Positions 53,648 through 62,800 of a DNA stretch of 64,000 nt are shown here, one piece after another. The notes under the pieces are model-generated. The model saw nothing but the letters and a program-made list of their open reading frames with translations, was not told the DNA's origin and ran no database searches. The DNA comes from Hyphomicrobiales bacterium (GTDB lineage: Bacteria > Pseudomonadota > Alphaproteobacteria > Rhizobiales > Rhizobiaceae): positions 26,144 through 90,143 of the forward strand of contig UCEY01000024.1 of the NCBI GenBank assembly GCA_900471605.1. The letters run 5' to 3'. The position numbers and the translations under genes were made by a program. Every line of letters starts with the position of its first letter. Positions within the stretch are counted from its first letter, which is position 1.

Positions 53648-54586
53648 ATGTCCGCCGATGCGCTCAATCCCCTGCGGGGGATTATGTTCAAAGTCACCTC
53701 CGTGGTGATCTTCGTGATGATGCAGACCTGTATCAAATCCGCAGGTCCCGATATTCCGGCCGGACAGATCACCTTCTACCGTTCCGCATTCGCGCTGGTG
53801 CCGATCATGGCCTATCTCGCCTTTCAGGGCGAGCTGCGCGGCGCCTTCCACACGAACAGCCTGACCGGCCATGTGAAACGCGGCTTTCTCGGCATCCTCT
53901 CCATGGTTTTCGGATTTTACGGCCTCGTGCACCTGCCGATGCCGGATGCGATCGCGATCGGTTATTCCTCGCCGCTCCTGGCCGTCGTTTTCGCGGCGAT
54001 CTTCCTCAAGGAGACGGTGCGCATCTACCGCTGGACGGCGGTCATGATCGGCATGGTCGGGGTGGTGATCATCTCCTGGCCGAAGCTCACCATGTTCGAA
54101 CAGGGCGGCATGGGCTCGGAACAGGCGATCGGCGCTGCCTCCGTCATCCTCTCGGCGGTGCTGGCCGGGTTCGCGATGATCCAGACGCGCCAGCTCGTGC
54201 GCACCGAAAAGACGGCGACGATCGTCCTCTATTTCTCGCTGTCCGGGGCGCTGTTTTCGCTGCTGAGCCTGCCCTTCGGCTGGACCGACATGACGCTGTC
54301 GGAAAAGCTGTTCCTGATCGGCGCAGGTTTCTGCGGCGGCATCGGCCAGATCCTGCTGACGGAAAGCTATCGCAATGCCGATGTCTCGACGGTCGCGCCG
54401 TTCGAATACACCTCGATCCTGCTCGGGATCTGCATTGCCTATGTTCTGTTCGGGGATGTGCCGACGGCGACCATGCTGGTCGGGACGGCGATCACTGTAT
54501 CGGCGGGGATTTTCATCATCTACCGCGAGCACCAGCTGGGGCTCGAGCGGAAGGCGGCGCGCAAGGCATCGCCGCCCGGGGCTTGA
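53648..54586 (+). CDS. DMT-superfamily (EamA) transporter
   Basis: This 312-residue, ten-helix protein has two EamA repeats: FKVTSVVIFVMMQTCIKSAGPDIPAGQITFYRS...GFYGLVHLPMPDAIAIGYSSPLLAVVFAAIFLKETVRIYRWTAVMIGMVGVVIISWP, and GFCGGIGQILLTESYRNADVSTVAPFEYTSILLGICIAYVLFGDVPTATMLVGTAITVSAGIFIIYRE. Members export amino acids or metabolites such as RhtA substrates; this one's substrate is unknown. ATG 53648 is used; no strong Shine-Dalgarno is seen. Confidence 0.9.
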   Translation: MSADALNPLRGIMFKVTSVVIFVMMQTCIKSAGPDIPAGQITFYRSAFALVPIMAYLAFQGELRGAFHTNSLTGHVKRGFLGILSMVFGFYGLVHLPMPDAIAIGYSSPLLAVVFAAIFLKETVRIYRWTAVMIGMVGVVIISWPKLTMFEQGGMGSEQAIGAASVILSAVLAGFAMIQTRQLVRTEKTATIVLYFSLSGALFSLLSLPFGWTDMTLSEKLFLIGAGFCGGIGQILLTESYRNADVSTVAPFEYTSILLGICIAYVLFGDVPTATMLVGTAITVSAGIFIIYREHQLGLERKAARKASPPGA

Positions 54587-54609
54587 CCTGCCCCGGTGCC
54601 TGAAGCTGC

Positions 54610-54762
54610 TTAAAGCGGGATGGCCGCGGTGACCGGATTGGTCGCTTCGGCGGAGGCGCGGAAGGCGCCCGCGCGGCTGAACTCGCGCGAGGCGTTCACG
54701 GCGGCGCCGATGTGGGAAAAGTTCTCACGCAGGGTGCGGATCGGATGGAGAATGGCCGTCAT
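54610..54762 (-). CDS. Small basic hypothetical protein A
   Basis: A 50-codon frame starts at 54762 after AAGGAAGCATCAGCC and reads MTAILHPIRTLRENFSHIGA, then AVNASREFSRAGAFRASAEATNPVTAAIPL. I recognise no family. It lies 28 bp after small protein B in the same direction, and both genes start with ATGAC after an AAGGAA-type site, suggesting a small bicistron. A longer frame from 54813 overlaps that ribosome site. Confidence 0.5.
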   Translation of the reverse strand: MTAILHPIRTLRENFSHIGAAVNASREFSRAGAFRASAEATNPVTAAIPL

Positions 54763-54790
54763 GGCTGATGCTTCCTTGGAAACCGCGCGA

Positions 54791-54982
54791 TCAACGTTCG
54801 CGGAAATCGGCAAAGACCGAAGCCGGACGGGTAATGCCGACCGGACGCGCCATGGCGCGGGAGGTAAGCTGCTCGTTCGTCGCAGAGCCGAAATGGTGAT
54901 AACCCTTCGTCGAGCGCGGCGACAGGCCGGCGATGCGAAGAGTTTCGAAACCCGAATGGATCGGGCGGAAGCGGGTAGTCAT
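54791..54982 (-). CDS. Small basic hypothetical protein B
   Basis: A 63-codon frame starting at 54982 reads MTTRFRPIHSGFETLRIAGL, then SPRSTKGYHHFGSATNEQLTSRAMARPVGITRPASVFADFRER. AAGGAACCAAGGCC precedes the start. It is basic, rich in Arg, Ser and Thr, and without membrane segments or known motif. The upstream region to 55158 is AT-rich and probably holds the promoter. Confidence 0.5.
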   Translation of the reverse strand: MTTRFRPIHSGFETLRIAGLSPRSTKGYHHFGSATNEQLTSRAMARPVGITRPASVFADFRER

Positions 54983-55157
54983 GGCCTTGGTTCCTTAAAC
55001 CTGAAATTCCTCCCAAGACACACGACTAATATTGCAGCGCACCATCGATTCTGCAATGCAGCGAAACGCCACACTGCCATGCGTGGTTTGCATGGCATTC
55101 TTCATATTTCCGTAACTTTGACTAAAATACGGGTAAATCTGCCTGAAATGCGGGCTG

Positions 55158-56063
55158 TCAGTGCCCTGAAACATGCATTTTGAACATCAGCAGGTCCTGC
55201 CAGGCCAGCGCCTTGTTGGCGGGGGCCGCCAGCAGTTCCTGCGGATGCAGCGTGGCGATCGCCGAAAGGCTGATTCCCCCGAAAGTCAGCTCGCGCCATT
55301 CGCCCCGCATGGAATGGATCGTGCCGTTGCCGCCGAAGAAGAAGCGCGCCGGGAAATTGCCGAGCAGCAGCAGCCGTTTCGGTTCTGCGAGCGCCACCTG
55401 GCGTTCGAGGAACGGCCGGCAGATATCCATCTCGGCTTGCGACGGCATGCGGTTTCCCGGCGGCCGCCAGGGAATGATATTGGTGAGCATGACGCCATCG
55501 CGGGCAAGGCCGATCGCGCCGAGCATGCGGTCCAGCAGCTGCCCCTGCCGGCCGGCGAAGGGCGCGCCGTCGCGGTCGTCGTCCGCATTCGGCATTGGGC
55601 CGATCACCATGATGCCGGATGCCGGATTGCCGCTCGCGAATACGGTGTTGCGCGCCCCGTTCTTCAGGTTGCAGCCGTTGAAGGCTTCGAGTGCTGTTTT
55701 GAGTTCGTCGAGCGAGCGGGCGCTGTCGGCTGCGAATCGCGCCGAGGCCACCGCCTGCTCATCGGGCACCGAGACCGGCGCGGAGGCTGGTGGGGGAGCT
55801 GCGGCGCGCGCTGTTGAAGCGGAACGATTCGGTGCCACAGGAGCAGCGTCCCCCGTGCGGGACTGGGCAGGCGATGCATTCTGGGCCGGCTGCTGCCGCG
55901 AAGATGCAGCAGCGCGCGCTTCCGCCTGCGCCGCCTTCTGGGCCGCAAACTGCGCAAACCGGTCGACCGGTTCATCCTCGACGAGCCATTCCACCCCCGC
56001 ATCCGCATAAAAATGCAGAAGGGCGGCGAGCTCGGGAGCGTCCATGTCTTGGGCGAGGTTCAT
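55158..56063 (-). CDS. Uracil-DNA glycosylase, family 4 type
   Basis: The C-terminal part (about residues 110-300) has the family-4 blocks VIGPMPNADDDRDGAPFAGRQGQLLDRML, VMLTNIIPWRPPGNRMPSQAEMDICRPFLERQVALAEPKRLLLLGNFPARFFF and ATLHPQELLAAPANKALAWQDLL. It excises uracil from DNA. Canonical members bind a 4Fe-4S cluster with a CxxC pair near TVFASG; here only one cysteine is present there (FNGCNLKNGARNTVF), and another in DICRPF. A Pro/Ala-rich linker of about 60 residues precedes the domain. The protein is 301 residues. Confidence 0.88.
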   Translation of the reverse strand: MNLAQDMDAPELAALLHFYADAGVEWLVEDEPVDRFAQFAAQKAAQAEARAAASSRQQPAQNASPAQSRTGDAAPVAPNRSASTARAAAPPPASAPVSVPDEQAVASARFAADSARSLDELKTALEAFNGCNLKNGARNTVFASGNPASGIMVIGPMPNADDDRDGAPFAGRQGQLLDRMLGAIGLARDGVMLTNIIPWRPPGNRMPSQAEMDICRPFLERQVALAEPKRLLLLGNFPARFFFGGNGTIHSMRGEWRELTFGGISLSAIATLHPQELLAAPANKALAWQDLLMFKMHVSGH

Positions 56064-56158
56064 GGATTCACGTTACAGCATGTGGCGGTGAGGAGGGAAC
56101 TGGTTTTGGGCTTGAATGGGCGACCCCATGTGGACGGAGACGATGCGGCAGTCTCCCG

Positions 56159-56290
56159 CTGATCTCCCCCCTTGAGGGGGAGATGTCACCGAAGGTGACA
56201 GAGGGGGTAGCGACGGTGCGGCAAATGCAGTGGCCGAGGAGGATGCGGAGAGGGTCACCCCCCTATGCCCTCCCTCAAGGGGGGGATCGG
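56159..56290. repeat. Mosaic palindromic repeat between the glycosylase and Hsp70 genes
   Basis: It starts with the hairpin GATCTCCCCCC-TTGA-GGGGGAGAT and the small hairpin TGTCACC-GAA-GGTGACA (56184-56200), then AGAGGGGGT. After about 45 bp it continues with GGGTCACCCCCCT and ends in CCCTCAAGGGGGGGATC. The motif order matches the block at 11041-11156. No gene is present between 56064 and 56339. Confidence 0.75.
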
Positions 56291-56339
56291 CTGGGCGCAA
56301 CCGGCTTGCCCCAAACGGCGGGGGCAGGGCGTTTGCCCC

Positions 56340-57632
56340 TCAAGCCGCCCATTGCGCGATATTGTCGCTCTCGCCGATCAGCGCCAGGCCATGGGCGATC
56401 GACAGCAGTTCGCCGCCGGTCTCGATCTTCGAGGCGTCGAATCGTCGGGTAAAAATGCTGCGCACGGCCGGCACGAAGGAGGTGCCGCCTGTCAGGAACA
56501 CCTTGTCGATTTCGGCGGGCGCGGTGCCGGTCTTTTCCAGCACCTCGTCGAGCGCGCCTTCGATGCGGCCGAGGTCTTCGGCGATCCAGGCTTCGAAATC
56601 GGAGCGTTTGACCATCTTGCGGCCCGCCTTGCCGAGGGGGGCGAAGTTGAATTCCGCTTCTTCCGCACCCGACAGCGCCATCTTGGTCGCCGAGATCGCC
56701 TGGTAGAGCGGGTAACCCTCGTCATGGTCGACGAGGTCGATGAACAGTTCGAGCTTTTCCGGCTCCAGCGCCGAGCGCACCAGCGATTTGAGGTCGGTGA
56801 ATTCGCGGCTGGTCTTGAAGATCGACAGCTGGTTCCAGCGGCCGAAATTGACGTAATAACCGGCCGGCACGTCCAGCACCTTGTCGAAGCTCTTGAACTT
56901 GCTGCCCTTGCCGATCTCAGGCGCCACCAGGTTGTCGATCATCCGGTAATCGAAATGGTCGCCCGCGACGCCGACGCCCGAATGGCCGATCGGGGTGGCG
57001 GCCAGCTTGCCGGCCTTCGTTTCGAAACGGATCAGCGAATAGTCGGTCGTGCCGCCGCCGAAGTCGGCGACGAGCACGGTTGCATCGCTCTTCAGCGTCT
57101 GGGCGAAATAATAGGCGGCTGCCACCGGCTCGTAGACATAATGGATTTCCGGAAAGCCGAGCCGCGTCAGCGCCTCGTTGTAGCGCTCGGTTGCAAGCTT
57201 CTCATCCGGATTGGCGCCGGCGAAATGCACCGGCCGCCCGGCGATCACCCGCGACACGTCGCTCGGCCAGTTGTCCTCCGCATAGACCTTCAGGCGCTTC
57301 AGGAAGATCTCCATCAGGTCCTCGAAGACATGCCGGCGGGCGAATACCAGCGTGCCCTGGAAAAGCGCGCTTGCCGCAAATGTCTTGATCGACTGCAGGA
57401 AACGACAGTCGCCGGGGTTGTCGATGAACTGGCGGATCGCGGCCTGTCCGGCCTCGACCTTCAGCGCCTGCGCCCCCATCACCGGATCCTTCATGAAGGA
57501 GAGCGCGGTGCGCATCGAATCGCTCTCGCCGGCGCTGCTGGTGAAGCTCATCGAATGCGTGGCGCTGCCGCCATCCGCCAGTGCCATAACCGTATTCGTC
57601 GTGCCGAAATCAAGCCCGAGCGCCCGTGCCAT
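56340..57632 (-). CDS. Hsp70-family (YegD-like) chaperone homologue
   Basis: This 430-residue protein has the actin-type ATPase only: MARALGLDFGTTNTVMALAD (phosphate 1), VYEPVAAAYYFAQT (connect 1), VLVADFGGGTTDYSLIRF (phosphate 2) and FLTGGTSFVPAVRSIFTRRF (adenosine motif). The substrate-binding domain of DnaK is absent, as in E. coli YegD. The start at 57632 has AAAGGAG seven bases upstream. Its client is unknown. Confidence 0.9.
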   Translation of the reverse strand: MARALGLDFGTTNTVMALADGGSATHSMSFTSSAGESDSMRTALSFMKDPVMGAQALKVEAGQAAIRQFIDNPGDCRFLQSIKTFAASALFQGTLVFARRHVFEDLMEIFLKRLKVYAEDNWPSDVSRVIAGRPVHFAGANPDEKLATERYNEALTRLGFPEIHYVYEPVAAAYYFAQTLKSDATVLVADFGGGTTDYSLIRFETKAGKLAATPIGHSGVGVAGDHFDYRMIDNLVAPEIGKGSKFKSFDKVLDVPAGYYVNFGRWNQLSIFKTSREFTDLKSLVRSALEPEKLELFIDLVDHDEGYPLYQAISATKMALSGAEEAEFNFAPLGKAGRKMVKRSDFEAWIAEDLGRIEGALDEVLEKTGTAPAEIDKVFLTGGTSFVPAVRSIFTRRFDASKIETGGELLSIAHGLALIGESDNIAQWAA

Positions 57633-57787
57633 CGCCGTGCTCCTTTTATCCATCGAAAATCATTGAACCGGAACCGCGACCATGTGCTGGCAGGGCTCCG
57701 AACGCGAAAAAGGGCGCTGCTCGCGCCTGGAAATTTTGAGAGGGCGCGTGATCGCACAAGGCGGCCGGGATAGCAACCCCGCGCGCT

Positions 57788-58678
57788 CTAGATTTCCAGC
57801 TGCCGTCGCGTCTCCGCCGCCTGTTCGGAAAGCCAGTTGCGGAACATTTCCATGGCCGGCGTCACGGTGCGGGATTTGAGCCGCGTCAGCCAGTAGCTGC
57901 CCTTGGAAATGGTGATCGGGAAGGGTTGTTCGATCATGCCGGCGGCAAGCTGGCGGGAAAACATCAGCGGAGGGGCGAGCGCCACGCCGGCCCCTTGCAT
58001 CGCCGCCTCGACCATCAGCACGGATGAGTCGAAGACCAGGCCGCGGATCTGCGGCGGGGCGACATGCGCGGCCTCGAACCAGCTCGGCCATTCGTCGGCG
58101 CGGTAGGAGCGCAGCAGCACCTGGTGAGCGACGTCCTCCGGGCTTCTCAGCTGCCTTGCGATCGGCGGAATGCAGAGGACGGAAAGCGGCGTCTCGAACA
58201 GGGCATCCGCCTCGATGTCGTGCCAGGCGCCGTTGCCGAACTTGATCGTGTAGTCGAGCCCTTCGGCGGCGATGTCGACGCGGTTGTTGTTGGTGGAAAG
58301 CCGCAGATCGATGAACGGGTATTTTTCCCGGAAGTCGGAAAGCCGCGGCAGCAGCCAGCCGACCGCAAGCGTGCCGACCGCGCCGAGCTTCAGCACCTCG
58401 CGCACATGTCCGTCTTCGAAGCGCTCCAGCATGGCGGCCATGCGGTCGAAACTGTCCTGCAGCGCCGGCAGCAGCGCCAGTCCTTCCTCGGTGATCATCA
58501 GCCCGCGCGGCAGGCGGCGGAACAGCGTCACGCCGAGCCGCTGCTCGAGCAGTTTCACCTGATGGCTGACAGCCGCCTGCGTGACGCAGAGCTCGATCGC
58601 CGCCCTCGTGAAGGAGAGGTGGCGCGCGGCGGCCTCGAAGGCGCGCAGCGCGTTCAGCGGCAAATATGGTCGAACCAT
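57788..58678 (-). CDS. ampR: AmpR-type LysR-family regulator
   Basis: This 296-residue protein begins MVRPYLPLNALRAFEAAARH, continues LSFTRAAIELCVTQAAVSHQVKLLEQRLGVTLFRRLPRGLMITEEGLALLPALQDSFDRMAAML, and is very close to AmpR and GcvA regulators. The effector domain has KLGAVGTLAVGWLLPRLSDFREKYPFIDLRL. It is divergent from a beta-lactamase gene with 104 bp between, the classic ampR layout. In this family muropeptides switch AmpR from repressor to activator. GcvA-like function is possible, but the adjacent bla gene favours ampR. Confidence 0.85.
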   Translation of the reverse strand: MVRPYLPLNALRAFEAAARHLSFTRAAIELCVTQAAVSHQVKLLEQRLGVTLFRRLPRGLMITEEGLALLPALQDSFDRMAAMLERFEDGHVREVLKLGAVGTLAVGWLLPRLSDFREKYPFIDLRLSTNNNRVDIAAEGLDYTIKFGNGAWHDIEADALFETPLSVLCIPPIARQLRSPEDVAHQVLLRSYRADEWPSWFEAAHVAPPQIRGLVFDSSVLMVEAAMQGAGVALAPPLMFSRQLAAGMIEQPFPITISKGSYWLTRLKSRTVTPAMEMFRNWLSEQAAETRRQLEI

Positions 58679-58702
58679 GGCTATGGCCTATTTAAATTCA
58701 TG

Positions 58703-58714
58703 TCTGCCCGCAGA
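58703..58714. promoter_or_regulatory. Candidate AmpR binding dyad
   Basis: TCTGC-CC-GCAGA is a short inverted repeat in the 104-bp gap between ampR and bla, flanked by ATTTAAATTCATG on the ampR side. LysR regulators bind interrupted dyads at such places, 70 bp before the target start. The TCTGC plus AAATT composition recalls known AmpR sites. Confidence 0.5.
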
Positions 58715-58782
58715 TATCATCGTTTGATTGGGGCTCGCAAGCCGGCCTAGAAAGTCCGCGTCACCTCACTTGGAGCACTTCG

Positions 58783-59607
58783 ATGGCTTTCAGAAATTCG
58801 TTTCTTCTGGCATTTTCTCTTGGAATTACCGTGGCTTTTCTCGATTGTACCTCCGCCGGTGCCGCCGATCCGATCCGCTGCACCGTCATCATCGACGAGG
58901 ACAGCGGCGACGCGCTCTACCGTCAGGGAACCTGCGACCAGGGCTTTTATCCCCAATCCACCTTCAAACTGCCTTTGGCCATGATGGGTTATGACGCGGG
59001 CATCCTCACCGACGCTCAGAACCCGCGGTGGAAATATCAAGCGAAGTTCGGCGGGCCGGAGCGGGTGCGCAAGGATGTCGATCCGCTGATATGGGAAAAG
59101 GAATCGATCGTCTGGTATTCGCAGGAAATCACCCGCAAGCTCGGCAACAAAGCCTTTGCGGATTACATCCAGCGCTTCGGTTACGGCAACCGCGATGTCG
59201 CCGGCGGCCCGGGCAATACCGATGGTTTGACCGAATCCTGGCTGATGTCGTCGCTGAAAATTTCCGCGGACGAGCAGGTGCGGTTCCTGCGCCGTTTCCT
59301 CAATGGCGGCCTGCCGGTCTCCGAACATGCGGTCGACATGACGCTGGCGATCGTGCCGCATTTCCAGGCCGGCGACGGCTGGGATATCCAGGGTAAGACC
59401 GGGTCCGGCTGGCTGCGCGACAAGGCCGGCAAGGTCGATTACGACCGCCCGCTCGGCTGGTTCGTCGGCTGGGCGATGAAGGACGAGCGGCGCGTCATTT
59501 TCGCAAGGTTGCTGGTCGATACCAAGCGGTATCCGAAAGAGCCAATCAGTTTTGCGGTGCGCGATGGGCTGATCAGCGATTTGCCGAAGCTGCTGGAAGG
59601 GAAGTGA
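58783..59607 (+). CDS. Class D (OXA-type) serine beta-lactamase
   Basis: This 274-residue protein has a signal peptide (LLAFSLGITVAFLDCTSAGA) and the class D motifs: catalytic S59-T-F-K62 in FYPQSTFKLPLAMMGYDAGIL, S108-I-V, Y134-G-N and K205-T-G-S-G, then GWFVGWAMKDERRVIFARLL. Class D enzymes hydrolyse penicillins, with the S-T-F-K lysine carboxylated. A cysteine in the signal region (FLDCTSAG) does not form a good lipobox. It is likely induced through the divergent AmpR-type regulator. Spectrum cannot be predicted from this sequence. Confidence 0.95.
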   Translation: MAFRNSFLLAFSLGITVAFLDCTSAGAADPIRCTVIIDEDSGDALYRQGTCDQGFYPQSTFKLPLAMMGYDAGILTDAQNPRWKYQAKFGGPERVRKDVDPLIWEKESIVWYSQEITRKLGNKAFADYIQRFGYGNRDVAGGPGNTDGLTESWLMSSLKISADEQVRFLRRFLNGGLPVSEHAVDMTLAIVPHFQAGDGWDIQGKTGSGWLRDKAGKVDYDRPLGWFVGWAMKDERRVIFARLLVDTKRYPKEPISFAVRDGLISDLPKLLEGK

Positions 59608-59654
59608 TCCTGGCGCTCGACTGCCTTTGAGCCGTCATCTGCCGAAACAGAAAA

Positions 59655-59681
59655 CGGTCGGGCCACCCCCTGGCCCGACCG
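59655..59681. terminator. Perfect 11-bp hairpin between bla and the RND operon
   Basis: CGGTCGGGCCA (59655-59665) pairs perfectly with TGGCCCGACCG (59671-59681) with five C in the loop. It lies about 50 bp after the bla stop and 155 bp beyond the end of the convergent RND operon. A T-run is lacking on the plus strand; on the minus strand TTTTCTGTTTC follows. Confidence 0.6.
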
Positions 59682-59835
59682 CCTTCATAACGCTTTACTC
59701 AGACAATGCATTGCGCCTTCCATAAAAGACATTGGGCGCTGCGAATGCAAACGGGTTCCTCCGTTCAGGTTATCGGTTAAGGTTACCTGTGCCGCTGCCC
59801 GCCCGCCGGGCCTTTCGGGTCGGCGGGCAAGGGCA

Positions 59836-62800
59836 TCACTCGGCGGCCATCCGGGCCGGGACGTCGTCATTGGCCTCCTGCAGGTCCTCGGCCTTGCGGC
59901 GGCCGAGCCGGCTGAGGAAGCGGCCGAACCGGTCCATTTCCACGAAGATGACCGGCGTGATGAACAGCGTCAGCGCCTGGGAAACGATCAGCCCGCCGAC
60001 CACCGCGATGCCGAGCGGCTGGCGCAATTCCGATGACGCGCCGGTGCCGAGCGCGATCGGCAGCGCCCCGAGCAGGGCACAGAAGGTCGTCATCATGATC
60101 GGCCGGAAACGCCGCACGCAGGCCTCGTGGATCGCGGCGGCCGCCGTTTCTCCCTTCGCGCGCATCGTCTCCACCGCCACGTCGATCATCATGATCGCGT
60201 TCTTCTTGACGATGCCGATCAGCATCAGCAGCCCGATCAGCGCGATGATCGACAGGTCGAAACCGAACAGTTTTAGCGCCAAGAGCGCCCCGAAGGCTGC
60301 CGCCGGCAGGCCGGACAGAATGGTCAGCGGGTGGATGAAGCTCTCGTAGAGCACGCCGAGCACCACATAGATGGTCAACACGGCGGCGAGAATCAGCAGC
60401 GGCGTATTGCCCTGGCTCTGCTGAAAAATCTGCGCCGTGCCGCCGTATGACGTGAACACGTCGTTCGGCATCTGCAGGTTGGCCTTGATCTGGTCGATCG
60501 CCGCCGTCGCATCCGAGAGCGACACCCCGGCCGGCAGGTTGAACGACACCGTCGTCGAGACCAGCTGGCCGGTCTGGTTGATGGTGACCGGCGCCGTCTG
60601 GCGCACCACCGTCGCGAAGTTCGACAGCGGCACGAGCGAACCGTTCGACGACATCACCCGCACACCCTGCAGCATCTGGTCGTTCCATTGCTGCGTATTG
60701 TCGAACTCGGTGATGACGTCGTAGCTGTCGCCGGTCGACTGGATTTCGGCCGCCGTATAACCGCCGAACGCCATCTGCAGCGTCTTGCGCAGCTCGTCGT
60801 CGGTAATCCCGAACGAGGCGGCCTTTTCCGGATCGACCTTGATATTGGCCTCGATCGCGTCGTTCTGGGCGTCGGAGGTGACGTCGGTGAAATGCTCCCG
60901 GTCGGCGCGCATCGCCGCCTGGATCTTGTCCGACCATTCGCCGGTCTGCGAGGCCTTCAGCGCCTGCACCACGAGCTGGTACTGGCTGGCCGTGGCGCGG
61001 CCCCCGAAGCGCAGGCTCTGCTGCGGGGTGATGAAGGTCTTGATGCCGGCGAATTTCGATGTCGCCTGCCGGAGGTCCCGCAGCGTCTGCTCGAGCGGTG
61101 GGCGCTGGTCTCTGTCCTTCAGTTCCACCCAGATCGTGCCGTTGTTGAGCGAGCTGCGGCCGTTGCTGCCGACGATCGATGTGACGTGCTTGACCGCCGG
61201 GTTCTGCTGCACGGCTGCGGCCACCTGCGCCTGCAGGTCGCGCATCGCCGGATAGGAAATGTCCTCGCGGGCACGGGTGGATATCGTCAGGCGGCCGATA
61301 TCCTCCTGCGGGAAGAAGCTCGTCGGCAGCGTCCGGAACAGGTAGACCGATCCGGCAACCGAAGCGAGGAAGACGAGCATGATGATGCCCCGGTTCCTGA
61401 GGCACCAGCCGACCGCCCGGTCGTAGCCCTTCAGCGTGCGGGAAAAGCCGGCGTCGAAAATGCGCACCATCAGCCCCGGGTGATGTTCGGCCCCGGACAG
61501 GCGCGAGCCGAGCATCGGCGTTACCGTCAGCGACACGACCGCCGAAGCGACGATGGCGAGCGCCACCACCATGCCGAACTCGTTGAACAGCCGTCCGACC
61601 ACCCCGCCCATCAACAGGATCGGGATGAACACGGCGATCAGCGATACCGACATGGAAATGATCGTCGAACTGACTTCCGAGGCGCCCTGCAGCGCCGCCT
61701 GCATCGGCGCCATGCCGTCCTCGACATGCCGCATGATGTTTTCCAGCATGACGATCGCGTCATCCACCACCAGCCCGACCGACAGCGTCAGCCCGAGCAG
61801 CGAGATGTTGTCGATACTGTAGCCGAGCACATACATGGCGCCGAACGTTGTGATCAGCGACAGCGGCACGGCAAGCCCCGGAACGAGGGTGGCGGTGATC
61901 CGGCCGAGGAAGAGATAAATGACCAGCACGACGAGCCCGATCGTCAGCATCAGCGTGAACTGCACGTCGGATATCGAGGCGCGGATCGCCGTCGAGGAAT
62001 CGTTCATGACGTTGATCGAAACCGAGGCCGGCAGTTCCGCGGAAAGTCCCGGCAGTTTTGCACGCACGGCATCCACCACCTCGACCGTATTGGCATCCGG
62101 CTGGCGCTGGATGGCGAGGATGATCGACTGGTTGCCGTCGTACCAGCTGCCGGCATCGAGGTTCTCGACGCTGTCCTGGACATTGGCGACGTCGCCGAGG
62201 TGAACGGGCGCGCCGTTCGGGCTGGCGATCACCAGCGAACGGAACTGCTCGGCATTGGTGCGCTGGGTATCGGCATTGATGGTCAGCCGCTGGCTGTTGT
62301 TTTCGAGCGAGCCGACCGGCGCCTGGCTGTTGGCGCTCGAGATCGCGTTCGTGACGTTGTCGACGCCGAGATTGCGAGCCTGCAGCTTGTTGGGATCGAC
62401 CTCGACGCGCACCGCATAGGTCTGGGCGCCGAAGATCGAGACCTCCGCGACGCCCGGCAGCGTCGAGAGCGAGGGCGACAGCACGTCCTCGGCGATCTCG
62501 TCCACCTTGCTGCGGGGCAGCGTATCGCTCTTCACCGCAAGCAGCAGAACCGGGGCATCGGCCGGGTTGGTTTTCCTGTAGCTCGGCGGCGTCGTCATGT
62601 TGTCCGGCAATTGCCGGGTCGCATGCGAGATGGCCGCCTGCACGTCGGCGGCGGCGGCGTCGATATTCCGGTTGAGATCGAACTGCAGCACGATCGACGT
62701 ATTGCCGAGCGAGTTGGTGGCGCTGATTTCGCTGATGCCGGGGATCGTCTCGAACTGCTTGATCAGCGGGGTCGAAACGGCCGTCGCCATCGTTTGCGGC

